Assembly (NCBI RefSeq): GCF_002979975.1
Contig: NZ_PCQD01000018.1
Location: 1 to 43,073, forward strand
Origin: Pseudomonas sp. MYb185
GTDB taxonomy: Bacteria > Pseudomonadota > Gammaproteobacteria > Pseudomonadales > Pseudomonadaceae
Direction: 5' to 3'
Length of the DNA stretch: 43,073 nt
Shown piece after piece: positions 19,214 through 29,877 of this stretch. The notes beneath the pieces were generated by a model. It was not told where the DNA came from. It made no database searches and saw only the letters and a program-made list of their open reading frames with translations. Within the stretch, counting starts at the first letter, position 1. The number at the start of each line of letters is the position of its first letter. The position numbers and the translations under genes are program-made.

Positions 19214-20092
19214 CTAATTGATCAGACCAACTCTGGAAAAGCTCGGCAGATTGCTCAGTTTCGGTTCAGGCCAATGCATCCATACGGCGAAGGCCTTGCC
19301 GACAATATAGTTGTCCGGAACCATTCCCCACAACTCCTGGGGCATATCCGGCGCAGACCAGTAGCGGCTGTCGTTGGAATTGTCACGGTTGTCGCCAACC
19401 ATGAAATAGTGCCCTTCAGGGACGACCCACTCGCGCGCTGGCGGGGTCTGCGACAGACGCTTGTAACGCGCCTCATGGGGCTCGTCGGCCAGCTCCTCGA
19501 GGTAGATATCGACCTGGGCCATGGCCTGCAGCGGATGCCCGACGGGTACTTCATCGTCAGCCTCGGTGCGCAACAGCTCGCGCGGCACCACCTCGCCATT
19601 GACGTACAGCTGCTTGTCGGCATAACCGATGCGGTCGCCCGGCAGGCCGATCACCCGCTTGATGTAGTTGATACGCGGATCGTTCGGATAGCGGAACACC
19701 ATCACATCACCGCGCTGCGGGTCACCCACTGGGATGACCTTGGTTTCCAGCACCGGCAGGCGTATGCCGTAGGCGAACTTGTTGACCAGGATGAAATCAC
19801 CGATTTCCAGGGTCGGCTTCATCGAGCCGGAGGGAATCTGGAACGGCTCCACCAGGAACGAGCGCAGGATCAGCACCACCGCCAGCACCGGGAAGAAGGA
19901 CTTGCCGTACTCGACCAGCAGCGGCTCCTTGTTCAGCCGCTGCATGGCGCCGGCATCGGTAACCTGTACCTGTGCCTGGTAGGTAGCCACGGCGCGCCGC
20001 CGCCTGGGTGCAAACCAGATGAAGTCCAGCAATGCCAACAAGCCGGTGACGGCCACTGCGATCACCAGCAACAGCGGAAAGTTGATATGCAT
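19214..20092 (-). CDS. lepB: Signal peptidase I
   Basis: LepB is the inner-membrane serine-lysine protease that removes Sec and Tat signal peptides. The 292-residue protein has two N-terminal membrane helices (about 4-25 and 66-82), the nucleophile motif IPSGSMKPTL with Ser90, and the general-base motif YIKRVIGLPGD with Lys145. The late VGDNRDNSNDSRYW box is also present. Serine and lysine fall at the same positions as in E. coli LepB. It lies 19 bp downstream of lepA on the minus strand, an almost universal pairing. Confidence 0.97.
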   Translation of the reverse strand: MHINFPLLLVIAVAVTGLLALLDFIWFAPRRRRAVATYQAQVQVTDAGAMQRLNKEPLLVEYGKSFFPVLAVVLILRSFLVEPFQIPSGSMKPTLEIGDFILVNKFAYGIRLPVLETKVIPVGDPQRGDVMVFRYPNDPRINYIKRVIGLPGDRIGYADKQLYVNGEVVPRELLRTEADDEVPVGHPLQAMAQVDIYLEELADEPHEARYKRLSQTPPAREWVVPEGHYFMVGDNRDNSNDSRYWSAPDMPQELWGMVPDNYIVGKAFAVWMHWPEPKLSNLPSFSRVGLIN

Positions 20093-20111
20093 AATCAGTC
20101 TTGCGATGCCC

Positions 20112-21911
<1,800 letters not shown>

Positions 21912-21951
21912 TGCAGGGTTCTTCCAGACGTGGTGTGCCAGACATGGCGGT

Positions 21952-22047
21952 GACCGGGGGCTCCCCCGAAAACAGCCCGCGAGTTTACCCGATTACACTG
22001 CGCCGCGCCATCTGTGCCGGCAAGGGATTACCGGTGCTGCGCACCGG
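21952..22047 (-). terminator. GC-rich hairpins between mucD and lepA
   Basis: Two hairpin-forming stretches lie in the 167-bp gap. One is ccggtg (22031-22036) pairing with caccgg (22042-22047), 32 bp after the mucD stop. The other is a run of gs followed by cs around 21955-21967, near the lepA start. Neither is followed by a clean T-run on the minus strand. They may attenuate rather than stop read-through from algU-mucABCD into lepA. Confidence 0.35.
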
Positions 22048-22078
22048 CTTTCCCCTGCCCCGCGACCAACTGGCCGGG

Positions 22079-23509
22079 TTATTCGGACAGACGGAAGGTG
22101 ATGTAGCTGGCCCGCCCCTGACGAATCACGCGCATGGAAATGGAGCGATTGACCGGCAGGGCACCAGCGATCTTCTCGAAGTCCGCCGCCGATTCGATAG
22201 CACGATTGTTCAGATTGGTGATGACATCACCGGGACGCAGCCCGATCATCGCACCGGGGCCGGGACGCACCTCGCGCACCGCCACGCCAGCCGAGACGTC
22301 CAGTGCCTTCTTCTGCTCCTCGGTCAGCTCTACCACCGCCAACCCGAGACGATTGTCCGAGACGCTCGGAGCCTGTGGCGAAGACGAGCCCGACGCGGCA
22401 GCCAGGGCATTGTCATCCGGCAACGCACCGATCTCCAGGGTCAGTTGCTGGCGCTTGCCACCACGCATGATCTGCATGGTCGCCTTGCTACCTGGGCGCA
22501 GACGGCCAACGGCATGGGGCAGATCGGAGGACATGATGATGTCCTGATCATCGAGTTTGAGGATCACATCACCCACCTGCAGGCCACCCTTGGCACCAGG
22601 CCCCTCAGGCATGATCTGGGCAACCAGCGCCCCGGCCGGCCGTTCCAGCCCGAAGGATTCGGCGAGGTCCTTGTTGACCTCCTGGATCACCACGCCCAGC
22701 CAGCCGCGGCGAACCGCGCCATCGCTTTTCAGCTGCTCGACGACATCCATCGCCACATCCACCGGAATCGCGAAGGACAGGCCCATGAAGCCACCGGAGC
22801 GGGTGAAGATCTGTGAGTTGATACCGATCACCTCACCCTTGAGGTTGAACAGCGGGCCACCGGAGTTACCCGGGTTGATGGCGACGTCGGTCTGGATGAA
22901 GGGAACATAGCTTTCGTTGGGCAGGCTACGACCCTTGGCACTGACGATACCCGCGGTCACGGAATATTCGAAGCCGAATGGCGAACCTATGGCCAGCACC
23001 CACTCACCGGTCTTCAGGTCGGCGGACTTGCCCATCCGCACCACTGGCAGATCGGCACCGGCGTCGATCTTCAGCAGCGCCAGGTCCGAGCGCGGGTCTG
23101 CGCCGACCAGCGAGGCTTCCAGTTCGCGGCGGTCCGACAGACGCACGAAGATCTCGTCGGCCCCGCTGACGACGTGGTTGTTGGTCAGTACATAGCCGTC
23201 CTTGGAGATAATGAAGCCCGAGCCCAGTGACTGCGCCTGGCGCTGGGGAGCGGACTGCGACTCATCGGGGAAGCTGCGCTCGAAAAACTCGCGAAAGATC
23301 GGCGGCAGGCCTTCCAGGTCGGGAACCATCGGTCCCATCGCCGAGGAACGGCGGGTCACGGTCTGCCGGGTACTGATATTGACCACCGCAGGGGAGGCTT
23401 CTTCGACCAGTTCGGTGAAGTCGGGTAGTTCCTGTGCGCTAGCCAGCATCTGCCAGGTCATCAACCAGACACCAACCACTACGAGCAACCATCGCTGTAC
23501 TGCTGTCAT
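22079..23509 (-). CDS. mucD: Periplasmic serine protease MucD (DegP/HtrA family)
   Basis: MucD degrades misfolded periplasmic proteins and restrains activation of AlgU. The 476-residue protein has a signal peptide (about 1-25, ending ASA) and a trypsin-like domain with His112 (TNNHVVSGAD), Asp142 (DPRSDLALLKI) and Ser216 (NPGNSGGPLFN). Two PDZ domains follow at about 270-360 and 385-470; the second carries LRPGDVITNLNNRAI. The ATG at 23509 has GGAG about ten bases upstream; the frame extends to 23689 but that part is mucC in another frame. It is the last of the muc genes, one base from mucC. Confidence 0.95.
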   Translation of the reverse strand: MTAVQRWLLVVVGVWLMTWQMLASAQELPDFTELVEEASPAVVNISTRQTVTRRSSAMGPMVPDLEGLPPIFREFFERSFPDESQSAPQRQAQSLGSGFIISKDGYVLTNNHVVSGADEIFVRLSDRRELEASLVGADPRSDLALLKIDAGADLPVVRMGKSADLKTGEWVLAIGSPFGFEYSVTAGIVSAKGRSLPNESYVPFIQTDVAINPGNSGGPLFNLKGEVIGINSQIFTRSGGFMGLSFAIPVDVAMDVVEQLKSDGAVRRGWLGVVIQEVNKDLAESFGLERPAGALVAQIMPEGPGAKGGLQVGDVILKLDDQDIIMSSDLPHAVGRLRPGSKATMQIMRGGKRQQLTLEIGALPDDNALAAASGSSSPQAPSVSDNRLGLAVVELTEEQKKALDVSAGVAVREVRPGPGAMIGLRPGDVITNLNNRAIESAADFEKIAGALPVNRSISMRVIRQGRASYITFRLSE

Positions 23510-23510
23510 A

Positions 23511-23990
23511 TCAATATCCACTCCTTTCTTGTATATCGCTGACAATGTCCGAACCGACCACCGCCGTATTCTGCACCCGAGGCATGAACGCCGGGTCGCT
23601 GCCCAGACGGTGGCTGTACCAGTGTACCGCCGCAAAACCGGCGGCCATGGCAAGAAATCCCGCCAGGATGATCGACGGCTCGCCGGCACCTACGCCATGT
23701 GCCAGCAACGCACCGGCAAACAGCGCCAGCAGTGGCAACATATATACCAACGCCGAGCCGCGCAGCACAGCACTTTCCGGGATGGCAATGAGCACTTCGT
23801 CCCCGACCCGGCAACGACCGTCGTCGAGCGCGCGAATGAAACCCTGGCGAGCACCCACACCCAGACGCTGCAGCAAGGACTGGCCACAGCCAGCGCGGGC
23901 CTGGCAACTGCTGCAAGCACTGTGGCGTACGGTTTCGACCCACACCGCACCCTGCTCCACGCTCAGCACCCGCCCACGCTCCTCGATCAC
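23511..23990 (-). CDS. mucC: MucC (RseC/MucC family) membrane protein
   Basis: The 159-residue protein is a positive modulator of sigma-E-type signalling in the RseC/MucC family. It has an N-terminal segment with the cysteine cluster CSSCQARAGC (about 25-34), a central beta-rich part (RCRVGDEVLIAIPES), then two membrane helices at about 82-99 and 106-124. The start is a GTG at 23990 whose GTGA overlaps the mucB stop. The clustered cysteines fit the redox or metal-linked role suggested for RseC relatives. Confidence 0.9.
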   Translation of the reverse strand: MIEERGRVLSVEQGAVWVETVRHSACSSCQARAGCGQSLLQRLGVGARQGFIRALDDGRCRVGDEVLIAIPESAVLRGSALVYMLPLLALFAGALLAHGVGAGEPSIILAGFLAMAAGFAAVHWYSHRLGSDPAFMPRVQNTAVVGSDIVSDIQERSGY

Positions 23991-24943
23991 GGCTGCGCCT
24001 CGGCCAGCGGCTGACTGAGAGATTCGGCGATGCGCTCGGCGGTCCGCGGCGGGATCTCGCCGACCACGGTCGCCAGGTACAGATCATTCTCGGTCATCAA
24101 CCGGCGACTGACGGCCACTGTCGGCCCCAGCTGGGCGCGCAGATCCTCGGCCAGACTGCCCTTGCCCAGCGGTTCGACGAACAGGGTGAAGCTGACCAGA
24201 CCATCACTGTAGATCTGCGAGGTGATATGGGCATCGCCCTTGAGCGCCTGCACCTGCTGGTCCCCCAGCACGAAGCCCGGCGGCACCCAGCCCGGCTCCC
24301 AGAAGCGACCCACATCACTGGATGCACTCTGCGGCGCATCCAGCTCCAGGCAGGAGCTACTGGGTTTGATCCCGGCCTGGTAGTCGACTGCATCGAAGGA
24401 GATCGCTGCGAACTGGAAGCGTTCGAGCAGTTCCCGGCTTTCATCGACCAGCAGGGACTTGAGCATCAAGCCGGTTTCGTTATCCAGGTACAGCTCGTAG
24501 GCATAGCGAAAAGCATCGCGCGGCTGTACCGAAACGACCGTCACCGGTCGCGACGCGACACGCGTACCGCCCAGTACCCGCAGGCTGTACCATTCGGTCA
24601 ACTGCTTCGGGTCGGCTTCGCGTACCGGAATATTCTGCGGGGCCCGGTTCTGGGACAGGGAGCTGGCGCAGACCAGTTGGCCATCATGACGGACCCACTC
24701 CTGATGTCGACCGGCGGTTTGCAGCAGGCGCTCATGAATGCCGTCGCTATCGACCTGACGCCAGATATCCTGAGTGGTGAAAATACCGGAGCGCTCATAT
24801 ATATAGGAACCGTGATAACTCTGTTCCCGCACTGCCTGTGCCATACGCTCCAGCCAATGGCTGCTTTCCTCGGCCCAGAGGCTGGGGGCAACCAGCAGGG
24901 CAGCCAGTCCGGACCACCCCAACACGCCTTTCAATCGCGACAC
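23987..24943 (-). CDS. mucB: Sigma factor AlgU regulatory protein MucB (RseB family)
   Basis: MucB is a periplasmic protein that binds the periplasmic part of MucA and protects it from AlgW, so keeping AlgU inactive until lipid and LPS signals remove it. The 318 residues begin with a signal peptide (about 1-24, ending SLWA). Next is the LolA-like N-domain, with YHGSYIYERSGIFTTQDIWR and ERLLQTAGRHQEWVR, and a C-terminal domain containing GWVPPGFVLGDQQVQAL and SLFVEPL-like strands. The start is a GTG at 24943 overlapping the mucA stop by one base. Confidence 0.93.
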   Translation of the reverse strand: MSRLKGVLGWSGLAALLVAPSLWAEESSHWLERMAQAVREQSYHGSYIYERSGIFTTQDIWRQVDSDGIHERLLQTAGRHQEWVRHDGQLVCASSLSQNRAPQNIPVREADPKQLTEWYSLRVLGGTRVASRPVTVVSVQPRDAFRYAYELYLDNETGLMLKSLLVDESRELLERFQFAAISFDAVDYQAGIKPSSSCLELDAPQSASSDVGRFWEPGWVPPGFVLGDQQVQALKGDAHITSQIYSDGLVSFTLFVEPLGKGSLAEDLRAQLGPTVAVSRRLMTENDLYLATVVGEIPPRTAERIAESLSQPLAEAQP

Positions 24944-25554
24944 TAATTATTTTCCAGGCTCGCTGCGCGGGCGTAGGGAACCAGTTGCGGCGCTGCCTGC
25001 GCGTTGTTCTCTGCATGCCGGCGCAGGTAGTTGCCAATCCGCTGCTCCTGCCAGGCGGAAGGGCCACTCGGCTGAGCCTGCTTGTCCTGATCGGCCAGTG
25101 ACGAGAAGCCTGCCAGTACCGCACCCGAACGCGCCGGGGCCGCTGCCATTGCCGGCACACTGGCGGTTGCCGGTGCGCTACGCTCGACCGCAGCCATGGT
25201 GTTGTCGGAGGTAGGGTCCTGATTGACCATGCGCACGCCCACCAGCACCGCCACAGTGACCGAAGCGGCTACGGCGACCCGGCCAAGCTGCAATTTCCAG
25301 CGAGGCGAGGGGCTGGTCGAGGCGGCTGACGGGGTTGGCTCATCAGCCAGCGCCGCAGCAATGCCGGCAGACAGATCGATACCCGTTTGCCACGGCTCCT
25401 TGTGCATGACAGACCGCGCAAGCTGGTAACGCTCCCAGCTGCGACGGACGTCAGGGTCCTGATCACCGGCATGAAGGACGCGGCGCAGTTCCAATTGCTC
25501 TGCCTCGTCATCCATGAGCGCGGAGAGAGTCTCCCGCAAGGATTCGCTTCTCAT
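24943..25554 (-). CDS. mucA: Anti-sigma factor MucA (RseA family)
   Basis: MucA is the inner-membrane anti-sigma factor that holds AlgU. The 203-residue protein has a cytoplasmic AlgU-binding domain (1-75) with ETLSALMDDEAEQLELRRVL and the SWERYQLARSVMHKE segment. One membrane helix lies at about 92-109 (VAVAASVTVAVLVGVRMV), followed by a periplasmic tail rich in Ala, Pro and Ser that ends in the MucB-binding region. The frame is intact, with no truncation of the sort seen in mucoid clinical isolates. It starts 51 bp downstream of algU. Confidence 0.94.
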   Translation of the reverse strand: MRSESLRETLSALMDDEAEQLELRRVLHAGDQDPDVRRSWERYQLARSVMHKEPWQTGIDLSAGIAAALADEPTPSAASTSPSPRWKLQLGRVAVAASVTVAVLVGVRMVNQDPTSDNTMAAVERSAPATASVPAMAAAPARSGAVLAGFSSLADQDKQAQPSGPSAWQEQRIGNYLRRHAENNAQAAPQLVPYARAASLENN

Positions 25555-25605
25555 TGCACTACCTCTATCATATTGGCCCCACAGGGCATCACGGTTTCCC
25601 CGAGA

Positions 25606-26181
25606 TCACGCTTCAAGCAGCGGTTTCAGGGCTTTGTCGATGGCTTCCCGCGCTCTGAAGATCCTTGACCGCACAGTCCCCACCGGGCACTCCATCACAT
25701 TGGCTATGTCTTCGTAGCTCAGGCCCTCGAACTCCCGCAGGGTCAGAGCCATTCGCAAATCACCGGGCAACAGCTGCAGGGTTCGATTGACTACCTGCTC
25801 GATCTCGTCTCGCAGCAGATCCCGCTCGGGTGAGTGGATATCCTTGAGAGCACTATCGCCGTCGTAATATTCGGCATCTTCGGCCGCTATGTCAGAGTCA
25901 GGTGGACGCCGCCCTCTGGCTACCAGATAGTTCTTGGCGGTATTGATCGCAATCCGGTACAACCAGGTATAAAAGGCGCTGTCACCTCTGAAATTTGCCA
26001 AGGCTCGGTAAGCCTTGATGAAAGCTTCCTGGGCAACATCCTGTGCCTCATGCGAGTCGTGCACAAAACGCGTCACCAGGGCCAGAATCTTGTGCTGATA
26101 CTTGAGCACCAGCAAGTCGAAGGCACGCTTATCTCCCTGTTGCACCCGTTCGACCAGCTGCTGGTCGGTTTGTTCAGTCAT
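25606..26181 (-). CDS. algU: RNA polymerase sigma factor AlgU (sigma-E/sigma-22)
   Basis: AlgU is the ECF sigma factor for envelope stress and, in alginate producers, exopolysaccharide genes. The 191-residue protein has region 2 (FDLLVLKYQHKILALVTRF to FRGDSAFYTWLYRIAINTAK) with the -10-binding helix, and region 4 with LREFEGLSYEDIANVMECP and GTVRSRIFRAREAI for -35 recognition. The chosen start, ATG at 26181, gives MTEQTDQQLV, aligned with known AlgU proteins. A GTG at 26199 in frame is an alternative. It heads algU-mucABCD and is preceded by two sigma-E-type promoters, so it is probably autoregulated. Confidence 0.96.
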   Translation of the reverse strand: MTEQTDQQLVERVQQGDKRAFDLLVLKYQHKILALVTRFVHDSHEAQDVAQEAFIKAYRALANFRGDSAFYTWLYRIAINTAKNYLVARGRRPPDSDIAAEDAEYYDGDSALKDIHSPERDLLRDEIEQVVNRTLQLLPGDLRMALTLREFEGLSYEDIANVMECPVGTVRSRIFRAREAIDKALKPLLEA

Positions 26182-26225
26182 GTGCTGGCACCGCCGCACT
26201 GACCTGCCGGACTCAATCTATTGCG

Positions 26226-26252
26226 ATAGACCCGCGATGTAACCAAAAGTTC
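26226..26252 (-). promoter_or_regulatory. AlgU-type promoter 1 (autoregulatory) upstream of algU
   Basis: On the minus strand GAACTT (26247-26252) is followed after 16 bp by TCTAT (26226-26230), within the context GGGTCTATCG. This fits the sigma-E/AlgU consensus GAACTT-N16/17-TCtrA. The predicted start is about 40 bases from the algU ATG. Confidence 0.65.
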
Positions 26253-26274
26253 TCCCCTCACTCAGGTTCAGCTC

Positions 26275-26301
26275 TAAGAGCCTCTGGCCGAAGAAAAGTT
26301 C
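26275..26301 (-). promoter_or_regulatory. AlgU-type promoter 2 upstream of algU
   Basis: A second GGAACTT element (hexamer 26296-26301) lies 16 bp from TCTTA (26275-26279), 49 bp upstream of the first and in the same direction. Tandem AlgU promoters ahead of algU are known from P. aeruginosa. The rest of the 282-bp algU-nadB gap shows only a possible nadB -10 hexamer, TATACT at 26394-26399 on the plus strand, without a convincing -35. Confidence 0.55.
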
Positions 26302-26463
26302 CGCGGCAGGATGGCACGATGATCATATTTCAGCACCCGGCAGCGCGGCAATGCCAACTGGATCTGGCAGTATTGTGAATCACCTGCCTTCTATATACTA
26401 CCTGATGCCTGACCGCCCCGCGCGGCCAGCTCGTGCCGACCAACCCGGACAGATGAGACCCCA

Positions 26464-28077
26464 ATGACCCGACAACAGCAATACGATGTACTGGTAATCG
26501 GCAGTGGTGCAGCGGGACTGACGCTAGCCTTGCATCTGGCGGAAAATCTGCGTGTTGCCGTGCTCAGCAAGGGGCGACTCTCGGAGGGATCGACGTTCTG
26601 GGCCCAGGGTGGCGTGGCGGCGGTGCTGGATGACGCCGACACGGTCGATGCCCACGTGCAGGATACGCTGATTGCCGGCGCCGGGCTGTGCCATGAGGAT
26701 GCCGTGCGTCAGATCGTCGGCGACAGCCGCGATGCGATCGGCTGGCTGGTGGAACAGGGCGTACCCTTTACCCGCGAACGGCGGGAAGACGGCAGCGAAA
26801 CCGATGACTTTCACCTCACCCGCGAAGGGGGTCACAGCCACAGGCGCATCATTCACGCTGCCGATGCCACCGGTGCAGCAATATTCAACACCCTGCTCCT
26901 GCAGGCCCAGGCGCACAGCAACATCGAACTGCTGGAGAACCGGGTCGCCATCGACCTGATCACCAGTGCCAAACTGGGTCAACCGGGTAACCACTGCCTG
27001 GGTGCCTATATCCTGGACCGTGATACCGGCCACGTGGACACCTTCGGTGCCCGCTTTACCGTGCTGGCCACTGGCGGAGCGAGCAAGGTCTACCTGTATA
27101 CCAGCAACCCGGACAGCGCGTCGGGCGACGGCATTGCCATGGCCTGGCGCGCCGGCTGCCGGGTGGCCAACATGGAATTCAACCAGTTCCACCCCACCTG
27201 CCTCTATCACCCCAGAGCCAAGAGCTTCCTGATCACCGAAGCCCTGCGCGGCGAAGGTGCGCTGCTCAAGCTGCCGGACGGCAGCCGCTTCATGCCACGC
27301 TTCGATGAGCGCGCCGAGCTGGCACCCCGTGATATCGTCGCCCGGGCCATCGACCATGAAATGAAGCGCCTGGGCCTGGACTGCGTCTATCTGGACATCA
27401 GTCACAAGCCGGCCGCATTCATCCGCGAACATTTTCCTACCGTATATGAACGCTGCCTGAGCTTCGGCATCGATATCACCCGCGAACCCATCCCGGTGGT
27501 GCCGGCGGCGCATTACACCTGTGGCGGGGTGATGGTGGACAAGGCCGGCCTGACCGATGTCGAGGGTCTCTATGCCATCGGCGAGACCAGCTTCACCGGC
27601 CTGCACGGCGCCAACCGCATGGCCAGCAACTCCCTGCTCGAATGCATCGTCTATGGTCGTGCCGCCAGCCGCGACATCCTGAGCAAGCTGCCCGGCTCCG
27701 CCCTGCCCACCGACCTGCCCACCTGGGACGAGAGCCTGGTCACCGACTCGGATGAGGATGTGATCATCTCGCACAACTGGGAGGAGCTGCGCCGCTTCAT
27801 GTGGGATTACGTGGGCATAGTGCGTACCACCAAGCGGCTGCAACGGGCCAAGCATCGGGTCGACATGCTGCTGGCCGAAATCCATGAGTTCTACAGCAAC
27901 TACACCGTCTCCCGCGACCTGCTGGAGCTGCGCAACCTGGCGCTGGTGGCCGACCTGATCATTCGCTCGGCCATGCAGCGCCAGGAAAGTCGTGGTCTGC
28001 ATTACACCCTGGATTATCCGCAGCAGCTGGAGCAGCCGCTGGATACTATTCTGCAGCCGCCCAGCGCTGGCGACTGA
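26464..28077 (+). CDS. nadB: L-aspartate oxidase
   Basis: NadB oxidises L-aspartate to iminoaspartate with FAD, the first step of de novo NAD synthesis. The 537-residue protein has the FAD dinucleotide motif [15 protein letters not shown] (10-24), the [13 protein letters not shown] segment, the [16 protein letters not shown] segment, the [11 protein letters not shown] motif, and the [20 protein letters not shown] segment. A C-terminal helical domain follows. It is divergent from algU, a conserved pseudomonad arrangement. Its 3' end overlaps the convergent ygfX by 32 bp. Confidence 0.97.
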   Translation: MTRQQQYDVLVIGSGAAGLTLALHLAENLRVAVLSKGRLSEGSTFWAQGGVAAVLDDADTVDAHVQDTLIAGAGLCHEDAVRQIVGDSRDAIGWLVEQGVPFTRERREDGSETDDFHLTREGGHSHRRIIHAADATGAAIFNTLLLQAQAHSNIELLENRVAIDLITSAKLGQPGNHCLGAYILDRDTGHVDTFGARFTVLATGGASKVYLYTSNPDSASGDGIAMAWRAGCRVANMEFNQFHPTCLYHPRAKSFLITEALRGEGALLKLPDGSRFMPRFDERAELAPRDIVARAIDHEMKRLGLDCVYLDISHKPAAFIREHFPTVYERCLSFGIDITREPIPVVPAAHYTCGGVMVDKAGLTDVEGLYAIGETSFTGLHGANRMASNSLLECIVYGRAASRDILSKLPGSALPTDLPTWDESLVTDSDEDVIISHNWEELRRFMWDYVGIVRTTKRLQRAKHRVDMLLAEIHEFYSNYTVSRDLLELRNLALVADLIIRSAMQRQESRGLHYTLDYPQQLEQPLDTILQPPSAGD

Positions 28078-28498
28078 AACGCAGGCGCAGACGCAGCCGG
28101 CGTAGCGAGTCCTCGGTGGCAGCATCCGCCGGCAGGATCACCGATATCGGCAACCAGCGCCCCGGCTGGCGCAGGCGCACCACCGTCAGCAGGGCGCTGA
28201 CATAGGTATCGGCCAGCAGCCAGGCGCCCATCTCCGTACCGTCGCGACGCAGGATATGCCAACCCTGGCTGTCAAAGCGCAATCCGGTTACCGAATCGGC
28301 ATGCCGCAGGCTCACCTGACGCGGCCACACCCAGAAGCAATACGCCCACAGCAGCACCGCGCACAGCGCCGCCGGCACCGGCGGCAGCGCGCTACGGTAC
28401 AGCGCCATGCAACCAAGCATGGTCATGAATATGATCAGGCCGCCCAGCCAGCGCGAAGGCTGGCGCTTGAGCAGCAGTGAATCAGTCGGGTTGGACAC
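28046..28498 (-). CDS. YgfX-like membrane protein (CptA family)
   Basis: The 150-residue protein has a basic N-terminus ([10 protein letters not shown]), two membrane helices at about 18-34 and 40-58, and a soluble C-terminal part ending in basic [13 protein letters not shown]. This is the YgfX/DUF1434 pattern, a protein nearly always encoded beside sdhE. In E. coli it was proposed as a toxin interacting with FtsZ/MreB, although the toxin role is debated. Translation starts at a GTG (28498) inside sdhE, so the two overlap by 17 bp. It runs into the nadB 3' end on the opposite strand for 32 bp. Confidence 0.8.
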   Translation of the reverse strand: MSNPTDSLLLKRQPSRWLGGLIIFMTMLGCMALYRSALPPVPAALCAVLLWAYCFWVWPRQVSLRHADSVTGLRFDSQGWHILRRDGTEMGAWLLADTYVSALLTVVRLRQPGRWLPISVILPADAATEDSLRRLRLRLRFSRQRWAAAE

Positions 28499-28736
28499 GA
28501 TCCAGTATCATCCTCACAATGCGTTTGAGATCGGGGTCTTCCGGCTCGCCGCGCTGCATGAACCAGACGAACATGTCCTGGTCCTCGCATTCCAGCAAAC
28601 GACGGTAGCGGGCCTGGTCCGCCTCATCCAGCGATGAATAGACCTCTTCCAGAAAAGGCAGCAGCAGAACATCCAGCTCGAGCATGCCGCGCCGGCTATG
28701 CCAGTACAATCGCTTCTTTTCCACCTCTGCCGACAT
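28482..28736 (-). CDS. sdhE: FAD assembly factor SdhE
   Basis: SdhE (YgfY/CptB) promotes covalent FAD attachment to SdhA of succinate dehydrogenase and to FrdA. The 84-residue protein begins with [18 protein letters not shown], containing the RGM motif essential for flavinylation, followed by the [12 protein letters not shown] and [12 protein letters not shown] helices. The ATG at 28736 is chosen because GGAG lies six bases upstream. An ATG two codons earlier abuts that same GGAG. It is cotranscribed with the overlapping ygfX. A TATACT hexamer on the minus strand (28779-28784) could be its -10, but no good -35 is seen. Confidence 0.92.
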   Translation of the reverse strand: MSAEVEKKRLYWHSRRGMLELDVLLLPFLEEVYSSLDEADQARYRRLLECEDQDMFVWFMQRGEPEDPDLKRIVRMILDRVQPD

Positions 28737-28872
28737 CACCATCTCCAGTCAATTGAAACGCCTCCAGGCACAAGCTGCAGTATAACCGTTACCGCGCCAG
28801 CCGGCACGGACAAGCCCCATCTGTGGCAGAATGCATTCAGTCCAACCTAGCTACCGGGAGTCTGTCAGAACC

Positions 28873-29862
28873 ATGCACGAGACCAACGATCTGTCCGCGC
28901 TGTTTCCACAGCAGTCGCCTTCGCCCTTCCCCGCCACGGCACTGGCCCTGCTCGATCAGGAGCGCATTCTCAGCGTCAGCGGCGCGGATGCCACCCGCTT
29001 CCTGCAGGGTCAGCTGACCTGTGATGTCGTCGCCCTGCCGCCGGGCGCCAGCACCCTGGGTGCGCGCTGCAACCCCAAGGGCCGCATGCAGTCGAGCTTC
29101 CGCCTGCTCAAGCTCAGCGAGGAGCACTACCTGCTGGCCATGGACGCTGAGCTGCTGGAGTCGCAGCAGGCTGACCTGACCAAGTATGCAGTGTTTTTCA
29201 AAGTGCAACTGGGCGAGGCCAGCGACCAGTGGCTGCGCCTGGGTCTGTGGGGCGAACAGCGCGATGCCAGCCTGGCGGCAGCGGGTATCGACCGGGATGC
29301 GTCTGACCCCGCACAGGGACTGGCCCTGCCGGTGAGCGAGGCGGCACTGGAGATCTGGCTGCCAGCCAATCGCGCCGCGGAAGCCGTCTCCGCACTGGCG
29401 CAATCCGCCCAGCCGGCTGCCCTGAACGACTGGCGGCTGCAGCAGATACGCGCCGGGATCGGTCAGGTCTGCAGCCAGACCCGGGACAGCTTCATCCCGC
29501 AGATGCTCAATCTGCAGCAGCTGGGCGGCGTCAGTTTCAAGAAAGGCTGCTATACCGGGCAGGAGATCGTGGCGCGGATGCAGTATCTGGGCAAGCTCAA
29601 GCGACGCATGTATCGCCTGACCTGGGCCGGCGACAGCCTGCCGGAACCGGCGACGCCGATCCTCGATAGCAACAGCGGCCAGACCCTGGGCGAGGTCGTG
29701 ATGGCCGCTCACGGCGAGGAGCGCGTCGAATTGCTTGCGGTACTGCAGAACGAAGCGGCACAATTGGCTACATTGAGCCTCTCCAATGTCACTGAGCCAT
29801 CATTGGAATTGGCTACATTACCCTATGAAGAACAAATGGCCGCCGAGGCCGCCGGGGAATAA
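28873..29862 (+). CDS. ygfZ: tRNA-modifying/iron-sulfur cluster protein YgfZ
   Basis: YgfZ is a folate-binding GcvT-like protein needed for activity of some Fe-S enzymes such as MiaB. The 329-residue protein has the GcvT-like N-domain (SGADATRFLQGQLTCDV, GARCNPKGRMQSSFRLL) and the diagnostic motif KGCYTGQE with Cys226, followed by ARMQYLGKLKRRMY. The ATG at 28873 is preferred. GGGAG lies 12 bases upstream, and the alternative ATG at 28831 adds a non-conserved 14 residues. Near the 3' end a 13-bp direct repeat (29762-29774 and 29807-29819) 45 bp apart suggests a small in-frame duplication in the C-terminal tail. Confidence 0.93.
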   Translation: MHETNDLSALFPQQSPSPFPATALALLDQERILSVSGADATRFLQGQLTCDVVALPPGASTLGARCNPKGRMQSSFRLLKLSEEHYLLAMDAELLESQQADLTKYAVFFKVQLGEASDQWLRLGLWGEQRDASLAAAGIDRDASDPAQGLALPVSEAALEIWLPANRAAEAVSALAQSAQPAALNDWRLQQIRAGIGQVCSQTRDSFIPQMLNLQQLGGVSFKKGCYTGQEIVARMQYLGKLKRRMYRLTWAGDSLPEPATPILDSNSGQTLGEVVMAAHGEERVELLAVLQNEAAQLATLSLSNVTEPSLELATLPYEEQMAAEAAGE

Positions 29863-29877
29863 TCAAGGAAGAATGTC

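Noticed and set aside
24943..25554. Possible mucoid-type truncation of mucA
   Set aside because: The frame is intact through the membrane helix and periplasmic tail.
26524..28125. Minus-strand frame of 533 codons
   Set aside because: It is antisense to nadB, which carries all L-aspartate oxidase motifs.
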